A program made the position numbers and the translations under genes. 61,453 nucleotides of DNA from Bacteroidales bacterium UBA1794 (GTDB lineage Bacteria; Bacteroidota; Bacteroidia; Bacteroidales; Bacteroidaceae): NCBI GenBank assembly GCA_002315435.1, contig DCFW01000004.1, positions 1 through 61,453 on the forward strand. The letters run 5' to 3'. This document shows, piece after piece, positions 17,370 through 26,364 of this stretch (position 1 is the stretch's first letter; each line of letters starts with the position of its first letter). The notes under the pieces were generated by a model. That model was not told the DNA's origin and made no database searches. It saw only the letters and a program-made list of their open reading frames with translations.

Positions 17370-17377
17370 TACATTTG
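17370..17377 (+). promoter_or_regulatory. -7 promoter box for the pafA-like gene
   Basis: TACATTTG, 28 bp before the start codon. Its last four bases are part of a perfect 14-bp palindrome, TTTGCATATGCAAA (17374-17387), that would span the transcription start. Confidence 0.5.
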
Positions 17378-17405
17378 CATATGCAAAAGAATAAATAATG
17401 TAGTT

Positions 17406-19067
17406 ATGAAAGTAAGAAATTTATTATTGTTGCCATTGTTTTTGGCTAGTTTGGCCGTAAGTGCCCAGCAGGGTAGTGTACGCCGACCTAAATTAGTTGT
17501 AGGTATTGTAGTCGACCAAATGCGTTGGGACTATTTATATCGTTATTATAATAGATATGGCAATGACGGATTCAAACGTTTATTATCTGAAGGTGTGAGT
17601 TGCGAAAATACAATGTTGGCGCATATCCCTTCGTATACGGCAGTGGGGCATACCTCTATATATACAGGATCTGTGCCTGCTATAGATGGCATCTCCGGCA
17701 ATAATTTCATTGATCAAAAAACCGGTAAGGATCTTTATTGTACTTCCGACAATACGGTAAAATCCATAGGAACTAACAGTAAAGATGGATTGCAATCTCC
17801 ACATAATTTGTGGGTGACGACGGTGGGTGATGAACTTCGTTTGGCAACGAACTTTCATTCAAAAGTAATAGGTATTTCCTTGAAAGATCGTGCTAGTATA
17901 TTACCGGCCGGACGTTCGGCTAATGCGGCTTATTGGTTTGATTCTAAAACCGGTCGCTTCATTACCAGTTCTTATTACATGGATCAATTGCCCGAATGGC
18001 TGGATGATTTCAATAAGAAGGAACGGGTAAAAGCTTTGATGAGCCAATCTTGGACCACTCTTTACGATATCAAAACATATAAACAGAGTTGCCCGGATAA
18101 TAATCGCTATGAGCGCCCTTACTTTAAAGATGGAGAACCGACATTCCCTATTGATCTTCCGCGCTTGCTGAAAGAAGAGGGCTTTGGAGCGATCAAGGCT
18201 GTGCCGATGGGTAATACCATTACGTTTGAAATGGCTGAAGCTGCTATTAATGGTGAAGATTTGGGAGGAAGTGATTACACCGATTTCCTTGCAGTCAGTT
18301 GTTCATCAACCGACTATGTAGGTCATCAATTCGGCGTGAATGCAATTGAAACGGAAGACACCTATCTACGCTTTGACAAAGATCTTGGAAAGTTTTTACA
18401 TTATCTTGATAAAAAAGTAGGAAAGGGAAATTACACCGTGTTCCTTACAGCTGATCACGCTGCTGCTCACAACTACAATTTCTTGAAAGATCATAAGATT
18501 CAAGCAGGTGCGTTCGATATTCCTGGCAATACGGCTAAACTAGATAGTGCCCTGACTGCTAAGTTCAGCGTGAAAGGTTTGGTACGTTCATTAGAAAACT
18601 ATCAAATTAATTTTGATTATGATAAGATTAAAGCAGCTAATCTGAATATAGAAGACGTAAAGCAGGCTGCTATTGCTTGTGTTCAAACTTTTGACGGAGT
18701 GTTGTATGCCATTGACCAAACAAAAGTGTCGTCAGCAACTTTGCCCGACCACATGAAAGCTTTAGTGACAAATGGTTATAATAAGGATCGCAGTGGTGAA
18801 GTACAAATCCTTGTTAAGCCCGGCTATTATGAGAAAGAGGAGGGCGGCGATGATATGGGTACCACTCATGGCGTATGGACTCCATACGATTTGCATATTC
18901 CATTGTTGTTTATGGGATGGGGCGTGAAACAAGGTCAATTGAATCGTGAAGTTCACATGACCGATATTGCTCCCACCATAGCTGCATTGTTGCATATCCA
19001 AATGCCAAACGGCTGTATCGGACATGCTATTCCTGAAGTGCTTGTAGGCGCTACGTTGGATAAGTAA
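17406..19067 (+). CDS. PafA-like alkaline phosphatase
   Basis: A 553-residue secreted phosphatase of the alkaline phosphatase superfamily, closest by eye to PafA of Elizabethkingia. The signal peptide is MKVRNLLLLPLFLASLAVSA. The zinc and active-site pattern matches PafA: VDQMRWD near residue 36, a Thr nucleophile at 78 in PSYTAVGHTS, Asn100, then Lys160-x-Arg162 in LKDR (PafA uses Thr79, Asn100, Lys162, Arg164). TADHAA (about 355) and the C-terminal THG are metal ligands. It should release phosphate from diverse monoesters in the periplasm. Homologues in Bacteroides are reported to be phosphate-insensitive; regulation is not evident here. Confidence 0.88.
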   Translation: MKVRNLLLLPLFLASLAVSAQQGSVRRPKLVVGIVVDQMRWDYLYRYYNRYGNDGFKRLLSEGVSCENTMLAHIPSYTAVGHTSIYTGSVPAIDGISGNNFIDQKTGKDLYCTSDNTVKSIGTNSKDGLQSPHNLWVTTVGDELRLATNFHSKVIGISLKDRASILPAGRSANAAYWFDSKTGRFITSSYYMDQLPEWLDDFNKKERVKALMSQSWTTLYDIKTYKQSCPDNNRYERPYFKDGEPTFPIDLPRLLKEEGFGAIKAVPMGNTITFEMAEAAINGEDLGGSDYTDFLAVSCSSTDYVGHQFGVNAIETEDTYLRFDKDLGKFLHYLDKKVGKGNYTVFLTADHAAAHNYNFLKDHKIQAGAFDIPGNTAKLDSALTAKFSVKGLVRSLENYQINFDYDKIKAANLNIEDVKQAAIACVQTFDGVLYAIDQTKVSSATLPDHMKALVTNGYNKDRSGEVQILVKPGYYEKEEGGDDMGTTHGVWTPYDLHIPLLFMGWGVKQGQLNREVHMTDIAPTIAALLHIQMPNGCIGHAIPEVLVGATLDK

Positions 19068-19088
19068 ATTCATTTCGAATCATATTGT

Positions 19089-19130
19089 ATAGTTGATAAG
19101 GAGTATTTGATACCCTTATCAACTATTTTA
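19089..19130 (+). terminator. Terminator of the pafA-like gene
   Basis: A perfect 13-bp stem, ATAGTTGATAAGG (19089-19101) with CCTTATCAACTAT (19114-19126), followed by TTTA. Confidence 0.8.
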
Positions 19131-19198
19131 TTGCCTGTATTTGGGACGTTCCTCGCATGCATTCTGTTCAATCCTTGCCTGCATTTTATCATCTCCTT

Positions 19199-19311
19199 AG
19201 CAACAAAACTTATTTCTACAGCCGTAGAAATGCTTTTCTACAATTGTAAAACTGTCGTGCCACGGCCGTAAAAATGCTTTTCTACAACTGTAGAAAATGA
19301 AAATGCTGCTT
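19199..19311. repeat. Hairpin-rich inverted-repeat element, copy B
   Basis: A 113-bp relative of the element at 52-165. The left end AGCAACAAAACTTATTT matches the perfect terminal repeat of copy A with one change; the right end TGAAAATGCTGCTT is degenerate. The centre has the dyads TTTCTACAGCCGTAGAAA, CTACAATTGTA, CACGGCCGTA and TCTACAACTGTAGA. Flanking arms (GCATTTTATCATCTCC on the left, GAACAGAAAGAATGCAT on the right) extend the imperfect inverted repeat. It occupies the gene-free stretch 19068-19520 between the pafA terminator and the next promoter. The remaining sequence shows nothing else I recognise. Confidence 0.7.
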
Positions 19312-19492
19312 ACGAACAGAAAGAATGCATGAAGGGAATCCGAAGAATGCTCAGCAGGAATCGGTACATTGCAAAGGATGGATCATGATATTCTTTACAA
19401 GGAAAGTCCTGTCGGAATAAAAAGAATAGATACATTTTGATGTTTTCATGCACGAATAATTGTCTATTCATAAGAATAACACTACTTTTGCA

Positions 19493-19500
19493 GCGAAATT
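19493..19500 (+). promoter_or_regulatory. -7 promoter box for the double-ABC ATPase gene
   Basis: TACTTTTG, 20 bp before the ATG at 19521. No clear -33 box. Confidence 0.5.
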
Positions 19501-19520
19501 GTAATATAAAACTAGAATAG

Positions 19521-20981
19521 ATGATGAAATGTGATATGATACATATCGAAAAGTGCGTGGCGCGCAATCCTTTGGTAAGAATGAATAATCCTTTTAATCT
19601 TAGTTTGTGTGACGGTGAGCAGATTGCTATTATGGGACCCAATGGTGGTGGTAAAACATTATTAGTTGATTATATTACCGGTCGTTATCCCATGCTGCGT
19701 GAAGAGATGATTACTTATAATTTCTCAACATCACATTCGAATAAAGTCTATGACAACATAAAATATATTGCCTTTCGTGATACTTACGGTGCTGCTGATG
19801 CCAACTACTATTATCAACAGCGATGGAATTCGCACGATATAGATAGTGCTCCTGCAGTTGGTGAATCGTTGGGTGAGATCACGGACACAGCTCTGCGCGA
19901 TGAGCTTTTTGATCTGTTCGACTTTCGTTCCTTGCTTGATAAGAAACTTATTTTATTGTCAAGTGGTGAGCTAAGGAAGTTTCAACTTATCAAAGCTTTG
20001 CTTACCAATCCACGAGTACTAGTCATGGATAATCCCTTTATAGGATTGGATGCTCATACACGTGATTTGTTGAACAATTTGCTGACAGCCATTGTGAGCA
20101 AAGGGAACATTATGGTGATTCTAGTTCTTTCGATGCTTGATAGTGTCCCTGAATTTATTACACATGTAGTATCTGTAGATAATAAAAATGTGGGAGAGAA
20201 GGTCACCAGAGAAGAGTATTTAGCGAGTTATTCCTCGAACGAAGAGGCCGCACTCAGCGAACAAATGCGTCGTGCAATTATAGATCTACCATATGGCGAT
20301 AACTTGTTGAGCAATGATCATGTAGTGGATTTGCACAAAGTGAGCATACGATATGGTGAACGCACTATCTTGAAAGAACTTGATTGGAGTGTGATGCAAG
20401 GTGAAAAGTGGGCACTTAGCGGTGAGAATGGTGCAGGAAAAAGTACTTTACTCAGTTTGGTCTGTGCAGATAATCCACAATCCTATGCATGCAAGATTGA
20501 TTTGTTCGGACGCAAAAGAGGTTCGGGAGAAAGCATTTGGGAAATAAAAAAGCATATCGGTTATGTATCGCCTGAGATGCATAGAGCGTATCAGCGAGAT
20601 CTGCCTGCTATTGATATTGTAGCTAGCGGACTGCATGATTCTATCGGACTATACGTGCGTCCCAAGCCGGAACAGCGAAGTATTTGTGAGTTCTGGATGA
20701 ATATATTTGGAGTAGAGGAGTTGAAGGACCGTACTTTCTTGAAGATATCCAGTGGCGAGCAACGCTTGGTTTTGTTGGCACGTGCTTTTGTGAAGGATCC
20801 TGAATTGCTTATATTGGATGAACCGCTTCATGGTTTGGATACAGAGAACCGTCGCTTGGTAAAGGACGTAATAGAAGCATTTAATCAACGTAAAAACAAA
20901 ACAATGATCATGGTGACACATTATGCAAATGAATTGCCTCCATGTATTATGAAATCATTATATTTGAAGAAAAATGTTTGA
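19521..20981 (+). CDS. Tandem ABC ATPase, ModF/PhrA-like
   Basis: A 486-residue soluble protein with two fused ABC nucleotide-binding domains and no membrane domain. Domain 1 has Walker A GPNGGGKT (39-46), signature LSSGELRK, and a Walker B ending VLVMDNPF, where Asn171 replaces the catalytic Glu. Domain 2 has GENGAGKST, signature ISSGEQRL and an intact LLILDEP. The arrangement resembles E. coli ModF (PhrA) rather than ABC-F translation factors, because the linker is short. One site is therefore probably hydrolysis-deficient. No mod transporter genes are nearby. The downstream lipoprotein gene follows within a few bases. Confidence 0.8.
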   Translation: MMKCDMIHIEKCVARNPLVRMNNPFNLSLCDGEQIAIMGPNGGGKTLLVDYITGRYPMLREEMITYNFSTSHSNKVYDNIKYIAFRDTYGAADANYYYQQRWNSHDIDSAPAVGESLGEITDTALRDELFDLFDFRSLLDKKLILLSSGELRKFQLIKALLTNPRVLVMDNPFIGLDAHTRDLLNNLLTAIVSKGNIMVILVLSMLDSVPEFITHVVSVDNKNVGEKVTREEYLASYSSNEEAALSEQMRRAIIDLPYGDNLLSNDHVVDLHKVSIRYGERTILKELDWSVMQGEKWALSGENGAGKSTLLSLVCADNPQSYACKIDLFGRKRGSGESIWEIKKHIGYVSPEMHRAYQRDLPAIDIVASGLHDSIGLYVRPKPEQRSICEFWMNIFGVEELKDRTFLKISSGEQRLVLLARAFVKDPELLILDEPLHGLDTENRRLVKDVIEAFNQRKNKTMIMVTHYANELPPCIMKSLYLKKNV

Positions 20982-20985
20982 GATT

Positions 20986-21375
20986 ATGAAAAAGATATTC
21001 TTATTAGTGCTGGTTTCAGTGCTGCTGGCATCATGCAATACATCAAAGAGCTATGTATCAAGCTTCCAAAGATTTGTGGATAAAACAGATCAACGAAGCG
21101 GACAATATACATTGCAGGACTGGGGACATAGTGTGAAACAGTTCAAAACTTATAGCGTAGACAAATTCAAAAAGAATCAAACTAAACTGACAACCGTACA
21201 GCGCAGTAAGGTGTTGAAGTTGGATGCACGTTACGTAGGCATACTTCTTCGCGAGAATATCACCGGGGTGAAAACCTTGATTCAAGATGTACGATCATTT
21301 ATGCCGAATGTAGTGCAAGAGGTGCTAAAGGAGCTTTTTATTCCGGATAGTTCAGGTAGATCCCGTAAGAAATAA
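20986..21375 (+). CDS. Small putative lipoprotein
   Basis: A 129-residue protein with lipoprotein signal MKKIFLLVLVSVLLASC (lipobox LASC). The mature part is charged and mostly helical (LTTVQRSKVLKLDARYVGIL and so on) and ends in a basic tail. I do not recognise a named function. It begins 4 bp after the ABC ATPase stop (an upstream ATG at 20974 would overlap it), so the two are coupled, and it is followed by a strong terminator. Confidence 0.75.
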   Translation: MKKIFLLVLVSVLLASCNTSKSYVSSFQRFVDKTDQRSGQYTLQDWGHSVKQFKTYSVDKFKKNQTKLTTVQRSKVLKLDARYVGILLRENITGVKTLIQDVRSFMPNVVQEVLKELFIPDSSGRSRKK

Positions 21376-21387
21376 TCCTATAGATAG

Positions 21388-21419
21388 AAAAGCCCCGATT
21401 AGAAATAATTGGGGCTTTT
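21388..21419. terminator. Bidirectional terminator
   Basis: AAAAGCCCC (21388-21396) pairs with GGGGCTTTT (21411-21419). It sits between the convergent lipoprotein gene and beta-helix gene and serves both strands. Confidence 0.85.
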
Positions 21420-21438
21420 CAGTTGGATGGGGATGTAT

Positions 21439-23109
21439 TTACATTGGTTTTAGATAACCTCCATCATTTAATTTGAATGTCTTGTTTTGAAGAGTTTTAC
21501 TTTGAGAAGATGAATAATAGATGTTGTGTCCGTTGCTTATGATGTTTGCGATTCCTTCATCCAATGTCAAATCAGTTATATATGAATCCGCTGTTACATT
21601 CCACTTACTTCCGGCTTTAAGAGTCAGTTTCACCCTTTTCGCTTTATTATCATAATTAATTGCACCGTTGAAGTTTGTATTTTCATTAAATGTAATATCT
21701 AATGTACTTATATTATCCGCTTCAATGGATCCTTTCAATTCTTGTTTGGTAGCAGTGAAAGAGACTTGCGCTCCATTCTGCCCTTGACGTCCCCATCGCT
21801 TGTTTGCTTCAGCTCGTAACAATACTCCTTTGTATCCTGTTAATACACAATTTTCAAGTGTTACTTTCGTATTTGTGTTGGTACTGTAAAATAGAGGTCC
21901 TTCCTTTGCTTCAAGTTCACTGTTTTTCATTGTGAATACACTCGTACCTACACCTGCATCGCCTGAGAAGCTTTGATAAAGCATCACACCCCAACTTTTG
22001 TGTCCGATAAGTTTTGAATTACTTACTGTGATAGAGTTCTTACCTTCTATGACGGCCGCTTCTGATCTGAAGGCTTCAAACTTGCAGTCCTCAGCCGTAA
22101 TGTTTCCTGTAGAATAGATACCGGGTGAACCTTCGCCTTGTGTCGTTCCTTCTACGTGTTTAGCCAAAATGGTTCCTTCACCCCGATCGGTAGCTAAGTC
22201 GGCACAGTGTGCACCTTCTGTATTGATTGACAGGTTGTTGCCAATAACTGTTCCGCCATATGTAGCGTCTAATCCACGTGAAGAATTCTGTTTCGTATGA
22301 ATCTTTAAATCGGAAACCTCAATCTTGGCCTTTTTACCGAAGGCAAATACTGCATTTGATCCTTCTGCGTCACTGGTTATTGTGCCGCCTTTTAATATAA
22401 TAGATGTACCGGACTCTGCAGCAACTGCTGCATTAAGTGCATAAAAGTTGCTTTCATCTCCAGAAGATGTAGCTCCGCTTACCTTATTAATTACTAAATT
22501 TGTAGCAACAAGTGATCCGTTCTTTTTGGTCCGAATAACAGATTCATTCTTCTTATTTGCAATAAGTGTTTTGTCACTTAATGTAATTTGTTGCTTGCTT
22601 ATTTCTAAATTAGCAAGAGGAGTTATCGAGGCATTTGCATTGTTCATTCCGCCCATTGGATGTTTTCCAGAACCTCCTTTAGCCATCATTCCTGTATTCC
22701 CTTTTTGAGGCATTTCTCCCTGCCCCATATTATCATTCAATGCTCCTTCAGGTATTTCTTGATTAGGACCGCCGTCTCCTTGTTGTGACATACTTGGATT
22801 AAAATTCTTTCTTTCTTCAATCCATTTGTTGATTGAATCTATTTCAGTGGAATCCAATTTCCCATCTTTATTGATGTCGAATTTATCCATAATCATTTGA
22901 TTATGAGTTTTAATCTTTTCATCCAACTGTTTAACGAGATTGGTGTATGCAGCAGAATCTACTAATCCGATGCTTGATATATCAAGAATTTCCAGTCCGG
23001 GTCCTTTATGACCATCTCTGAATTGTTGTTGATTGTTTGATTGAGCAAAAGTCAGAGAAGAAAGAAGTAATGCGCCGTAAAATAAATGTTTGTGATTAGG
23101 TTTTTTCAT
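21439..23109 (-). CDS. Exported EF-hand / right-handed beta-helix protein
   Basis: A 556-residue secreted protein of unknown function. After a signal peptide (MKKPNHKHLFYGALLLSSL, cleaved near FAQ) comes a helical segment with one canonical EF-hand loop, Asp78 to Glu89 (DINKDGKLDSTE). A low-complexity Gly/Met/Asn-rich linker (about 105-160) follows. The remaining 390 residues have repeating hydrophobic/Asn-rich strands (VTLENCVLTGYKGVLL and so on) typical of a right-handed parallel beta-helix. No pectate lyase or polygalacturonase catalytic residues stand out, so a binding or adhesive role is as likely as catalysis. No clear TAnnTTTG promoter is seen upstream. Confidence 0.75.
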   Translation of the reverse strand: MKKPNHKHLFYGALLLSSLTFAQSNNQQQFRDGHKGPGLEILDISSIGLVDSAAYTNLVKQLDEKIKTHNQMIMDKFDINKDGKLDSTEIDSINKWIEERKNFNPSMSQQGDGGPNQEIPEGALNDNMGQGEMPQKGNTGMMAKGGSGKHPMGGMNNANASITPLANLEISKQQITLSDKTLIANKKNESVIRTKKNGSLVATNLVINKVSGATSSGDESNFYALNAAVAAESGTSIILKGGTITSDAEGSNAVFAFGKKAKIEVSDLKIHTKQNSSRGLDATYGGTVIGNNLSINTEGAHCADLATDRGEGTILAKHVEGTTQGEGSPGIYSTGNITAEDCKFEAFRSEAAVIEGKNSITVSNSKLIGHKSWGVMLYQSFSGDAGVGTSVFTMKNSELEAKEGPLFYSTNTNTKVTLENCVLTGYKGVLLRAEANKRWGRQGQNGAQVSFTATKQELKGSIEADNISTLDITFNENTNFNGAINYDNKAKRVKLTLKAGSKWNVTADSYITDLTLDEGIANIISNGHNIYYSSSQSKTLQNKTFKLNDGGYLKPM

Positions 23110-23211
23110 TATATTCTTGTTTTATTGTAACTACAAGAATAGTATTAAATTTTTAAGTTAAAAAATAGATTAAGTAGATTGGCTGAATTTAGATATTAAA
23201 GATTCAATCAG

Positions 23212-23691
23212 TTAGAATTTAACGCTGATACCTACGCTTATATTTGATATTCCATAACCTACTTCAGTGTAAGCTGCAACATTGGTGTCGAAGTAGTAAC
23301 GTGCACCTGCTGTCAATCCCATTGCAAAGCGCAAATGATCGGGGCTTGATGTATTCGGCATCTTCAGACCAAGCATCAGAGATCCATAAGTATCAAGATT
23401 ATCCATGAATTGATAATGCAGGTATTCTTTTACTCCTATTGTATAATAGGAAGTGTTTTCTCCGTGATATTTGTGATTGTAGACACTAGCGTATCCTCCC
23501 AATCCATATGCACCGTTGTCGTTTCCAAAAAGATCATCGGCTAGACAACGTTCATAAGTAATCTCGAAAGGTATTCCATCACCTGCACCTATGCCGAATT
23601 GAATGACATTATCGTCCTGCTTGATCACGTCTTGTGCATGCAGTGTTGTGGCAAATATACCCAAAAGAATTAAAAAGACAGTTTTTTTCAT
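23212..23691 (-). CDS. Small outer-membrane beta-barrel protein
   Basis: A 159-residue exported protein with signal peptide MKKTVFLILLGIFATTLHA, alternating beta strands rich in Tyr/Gly, and a C-terminal strand ending SVGISVKF with terminal Phe, the outer-membrane insertion signal. Size suggests an 8-stranded barrel. The start at 23691 is supported by a consensus promoter 22 bp upstream. Function unknown; divergent from aspS. Confidence 0.8.
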   Translation of the reverse strand: MKKTVFLILLGIFATTLHAQDVIKQDDNVIQFGIGAGDGIPFEITYERCLADDLFGNDNGAYGLGGYASVYNHKYHGENTSYYTIGVKEYLHYQFMDNLDTYGSLMLGLKMPNTSSPDHLRFAMGLTAGARYYFDTNVAAYTEVGYGISNISVGISVKF

Positions 23692-23712
23692 TTGTTTAAA
23701 ATTAAATTGATA

Positions 23713-23745
23713 CAAAGATAATTTATTTTATTTGTTGCCTACAAA
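23713..23745 (-). promoter_or_regulatory. Promoter of the small outer-membrane barrel gene
   Basis: The minus strand shows TTTG (23742-23745), a 21-nt spacer, then TATCTTTG (23713-23720). Confidence 0.7.
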
Positions 23746-23862
23746 TCTTTTCTCTAAAAAAAGTAAAATAGTACGAAGGATAAAGAGATTGAGAGCTAAT
23801 ATGATTGGTACCTTTATGCAAAAATAAGTATTCAGTTGTCGATAATCTTTAATATTTTTATT

Positions 23863-23870
23863 ACTTTTGC
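23863..23870 (+). promoter_or_regulatory. -7 promoter box for aspS
   Basis: TACTTTTG on the plus strand, 48 bp before the start codon, with a TTG-containing element about 23 nt upstream. Confidence 0.55.
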
Positions 23871-23918
23871 CCCTCAATAACTGAATAGAAATTGAACAAG
23901 TAATATAATAAATCAAAG

Positions 23919-25676
23919 ATGTATAGAACGCATACATGTGGAGAGTTACGCCTCTCTGATGCAAAAAAGAAGGTAACGTTAGCCGGATGGGTACAACGCA
24001 CCCGTAAAATGGGAGGTATGACATTTGTCGACCTGCGTGATAGATATGGGATAACCCAGTTGGTGTTTAATGAAAGCGTGAATGCTGCGCTGTGTGAAGA
24101 GGCAAACAAACTAGGCCGTGAATATGTAATTCAGATCACAGGTGAGGTGAGTGAACGCTCTTCAAAGAATGCGAACATACTTACAGGTGATGTTGAGATT
24201 ATTGCTGAAACGTTGAAAGTGTTGAGTCCTTCAGCTGTTCCTCCATTTACAATAGAAGATAATACAGACGGTGGTGATGATATTCGCATGAAGTACCGTT
24301 ATTTGGATATTCGCCGCAATACGGTGCGTCGCAATCTTGAACTTCGTCATCGTATGACAACAGAAGTGCGTAGTTACCTTGATAAATTGGGATTCTTAGA
24401 GATTGAAACTCCAATGTTAATTGGTTCTACTCCAGAGGGAGCACGCGACTTTGTGGTTCCTTCACGTATGAATCCTGGGCAATTCTATGCTTTGCCACAG
24501 TCTCCTCAAACATTGAAACAATTGTTGATGGTGGCTGGTATTGACAAATATTTTCAAATAGTTAAATGTTTCCGTGATGAGGACTTGCGTGCTGACCGTC
24601 AACCTGAGTTTACTCAGATCGATTGTGAGATGAGTTTTGTGGAACAAGAAGATATACTTGAAATATTTGAAGGTATGGCAAAACATCTTTTCAAAGTCAT
24701 TCGTGGTGTAGATATGGATAAACCATTCTTGCGTTTACCTTGGATAGATGCCATGAAGCGTTTTGGTAGTGATAAGCCTGATATGCGTTTTGGTATGGAG
24801 TTTGTCGAATTGATGGATATTCTTCAAGGACATGGATTCTCTGTGTTTGATGATGCTAAATATATTGGTGGCATCTGTGCTGAAGGTGCGGCTTCGTATA
24901 CTCGCAAGCAACTTGATGCTCTTACTGATTATGTAAAGAAACCTCAGATTGGTGCAAAGGGCATGGTGTATGCTCGTGTACAAGATGATGGCAGCGTGAA
25001 ATCAAGTGTCGATAAATTCTATTCACAAGAAGTTTTACTACAAATGAAAGATGCATTCGGTGCTAAATCGGGTGATCTTATCTTGATATTGAGTGGAAAT
25101 AATGCGATGAAGACTCGTAAGCAGCTTTGTGAACTACGTCTTAAAGTGGCTGATGAACTAGGCCTGAAAGATAAGAATAAGTTCGCTTTGTTGTGGGTGA
25201 CTGATTTCCCATTATTTGAGTGGAGTGAAGAAGAAAATCGTTTGATGGCAACTCATCATCCTTTTACTTCACCTAATATAGACGATGTTCCTTTGTTGGA
25301 GACTCATCCTGAACAAGTGCGTGCAATTGCTTACGATATGGTCTGTAACGGCATAGAAGTGGGTGGCGGTAGTGTTCGTATTCATGATAGCAAACTTCAA
25401 GACAAGATGCTTAAGATTCTTGGCTTCACGGAAGAGAAAGCGCAAGAGCAGTTCGGATTCTTGATGAATGCATTTAAATATGGTGCACCTCCTCATGCAG
25501 GTTTAGCTTATGGCTTGGATCGTTGGGTAAGTATCATGGCAGGTCTTGATAGTATTCGTGACTGTATTGCATTCCCTAAGAACAATTCAGGCAGGGATGT
25601 AATGCTTGATGCTCCGGCAGCGTTGGATCAGAAACAGTTGGATGAATTGAATCTGAAAGTAGATATTAAAGAATAA
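23919..25676 (+). CDS. aspS: Aspartyl-tRNA synthetase
   Basis: AspRS charges tRNA-Asp with aspartate. The 585-residue protein is the bacterial type: an N-terminal OB-fold anticodon-binding domain (GWVQRTRKMGGMTFVDLRDR), class II motif 2 FRDEDLRADRQPEFTQIDCE near residue 215, the bacterial insertion (GAD) domain in the middle, and motif 3 GLAYGLDRWVSIMAG near residue 535. Complete. It appears monocistronic, with a terminator 24 bp downstream. Confidence 0.98.
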   Translation: MYRTHTCGELRLSDAKKKVTLAGWVQRTRKMGGMTFVDLRDRYGITQLVFNESVNAALCEEANKLGREYVIQITGEVSERSSKNANILTGDVEIIAETLKVLSPSAVPPFTIEDNTDGGDDIRMKYRYLDIRRNTVRRNLELRHRMTTEVRSYLDKLGFLEIETPMLIGSTPEGARDFVVPSRMNPGQFYALPQSPQTLKQLLMVAGIDKYFQIVKCFRDEDLRADRQPEFTQIDCEMSFVEQEDILEIFEGMAKHLFKVIRGVDMDKPFLRLPWIDAMKRFGSDKPDMRFGMEFVELMDILQGHGFSVFDDAKYIGGICAEGAASYTRKQLDALTDYVKKPQIGAKGMVYARVQDDGSVKSSVDKFYSQEVLLQMKDAFGAKSGDLILILSGNNAMKTRKQLCELRLKVADELGLKDKNKFALLWVTDFPLFEWSEEENRLMATHHPFTSPNIDDVPLLETHPEQVRAIAYDMVCNGIEVGGGSVRIHDSKLQDKMLKILGFTEEKAQEQFGFLMNAFKYGAPPHAGLAYGLDRWVSIMAGLDSIRDCIAFPKNNSGRDVMLDAPAALDQKQLDELNLKVDIKE

Positions 25677-25699
25677 TAAATAGAATCTATTATAAACTT

Positions 25700-25733
25700 A
25701 AAAGAGGATGCATCTATGGATACATCCTCTTTT
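25700..25733. terminator. Bidirectional terminator between aspS and the LolA-like gene
   Basis: AAAAGAGGATG (25700-25710) pairs perfectly with CATCCTCTTTT (25723-25733). It lies between convergent genes. Confidence 0.85.
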
Positions 25734-25754
25734 CATTTATATCTTCTTTTGACT

Positions 25755-26363
25755 TTATCTTAAGTCTATTATTTCGGCTTTTGGATATTTCTTTTGATTG
25801 AATTTAAACATAGCATCATTATAGTTCAATCCAGACTGGAATGATTTAATAACGACCGTTTGCCGTGAGCCATTGCTTTGTGTGATTACAATCTTGCGTG
25901 GCTGGTAATTCTTTGAAATGAATAAGGTAACATTTCTTATTCCCATTCGTGAATTCTTTGGAAGAAGCATTACTGAATAATTACCTCCACTGATGCCGTT
26001 GTATTTGCTATTAAATTCAGTTCTGTAGCAATTGATATAAGTGTAAGGATTCAAATTCTGTACCTGCTTGGGAGTAGGGGTGCTCACGTTCACTTCCTGA
26101 TTTGATTTCACATAACTCCATTGTGTGCGACCATCAAACCATGTATTTGTTTTTCCGGTTGCCAAGATAAACTTGTTACCTTTTAATTGTATGCTTCCGC
26201 TTGTGCTGAGGCTACCTGTAATACTGAATGAAGCTTTTACTCCTTTGTTATTAAGCACTCGTGCTGTATTGTCAAGTATTTTACCTGCATTGCCAGGTTG
26301 AGCAACCATTAAGTTAGTACCGACAAACAGTACGCTCAAGAGAACTATAAGAATCTTTTTCAT
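25755..26363 (-). CDS. LolA-like outer-membrane lipoprotein carrier protein
   Basis: A 202-residue periplasmic protein with signal peptide MKKILIVLLSVLFVGTNLMVA and a beta-rich body. The features are those of the LolA/LolB fold: FSITGSLSTSGSIQLKGNKF, then TNTWFDGRTQWSY near residue 75 and a C-terminal strand region with KIVITQSNGS. It probably ferries lipoproteins across the periplasm. It begins one base after the ftsK stop codon, so it is coupled to ftsK; this ftsK-lolA order is common in Bacteroidetes. A longer in-frame reading upstream would run inside ftsK and is rejected. Confidence 0.82.
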   Translation of the reverse strand: MKKILIVLLSVLFVGTNLMVAQPGNAGKILDNTARVLNNKGVKASFSITGSLSTSGSIQLKGNKFILATGKTNTWFDGRTQWSYVKSNQEVNVSTPTPKQVQNLNPYTYINCYRTEFNSKYNGISGGNYSVMLLPKNSRMGIRNVTLFISKNYQPRKIVITQSNGSRQTVVIKSFQSGLNYNDAMFKFNQKKYPKAEIIDLR

Positions 26364-26364
26364 T

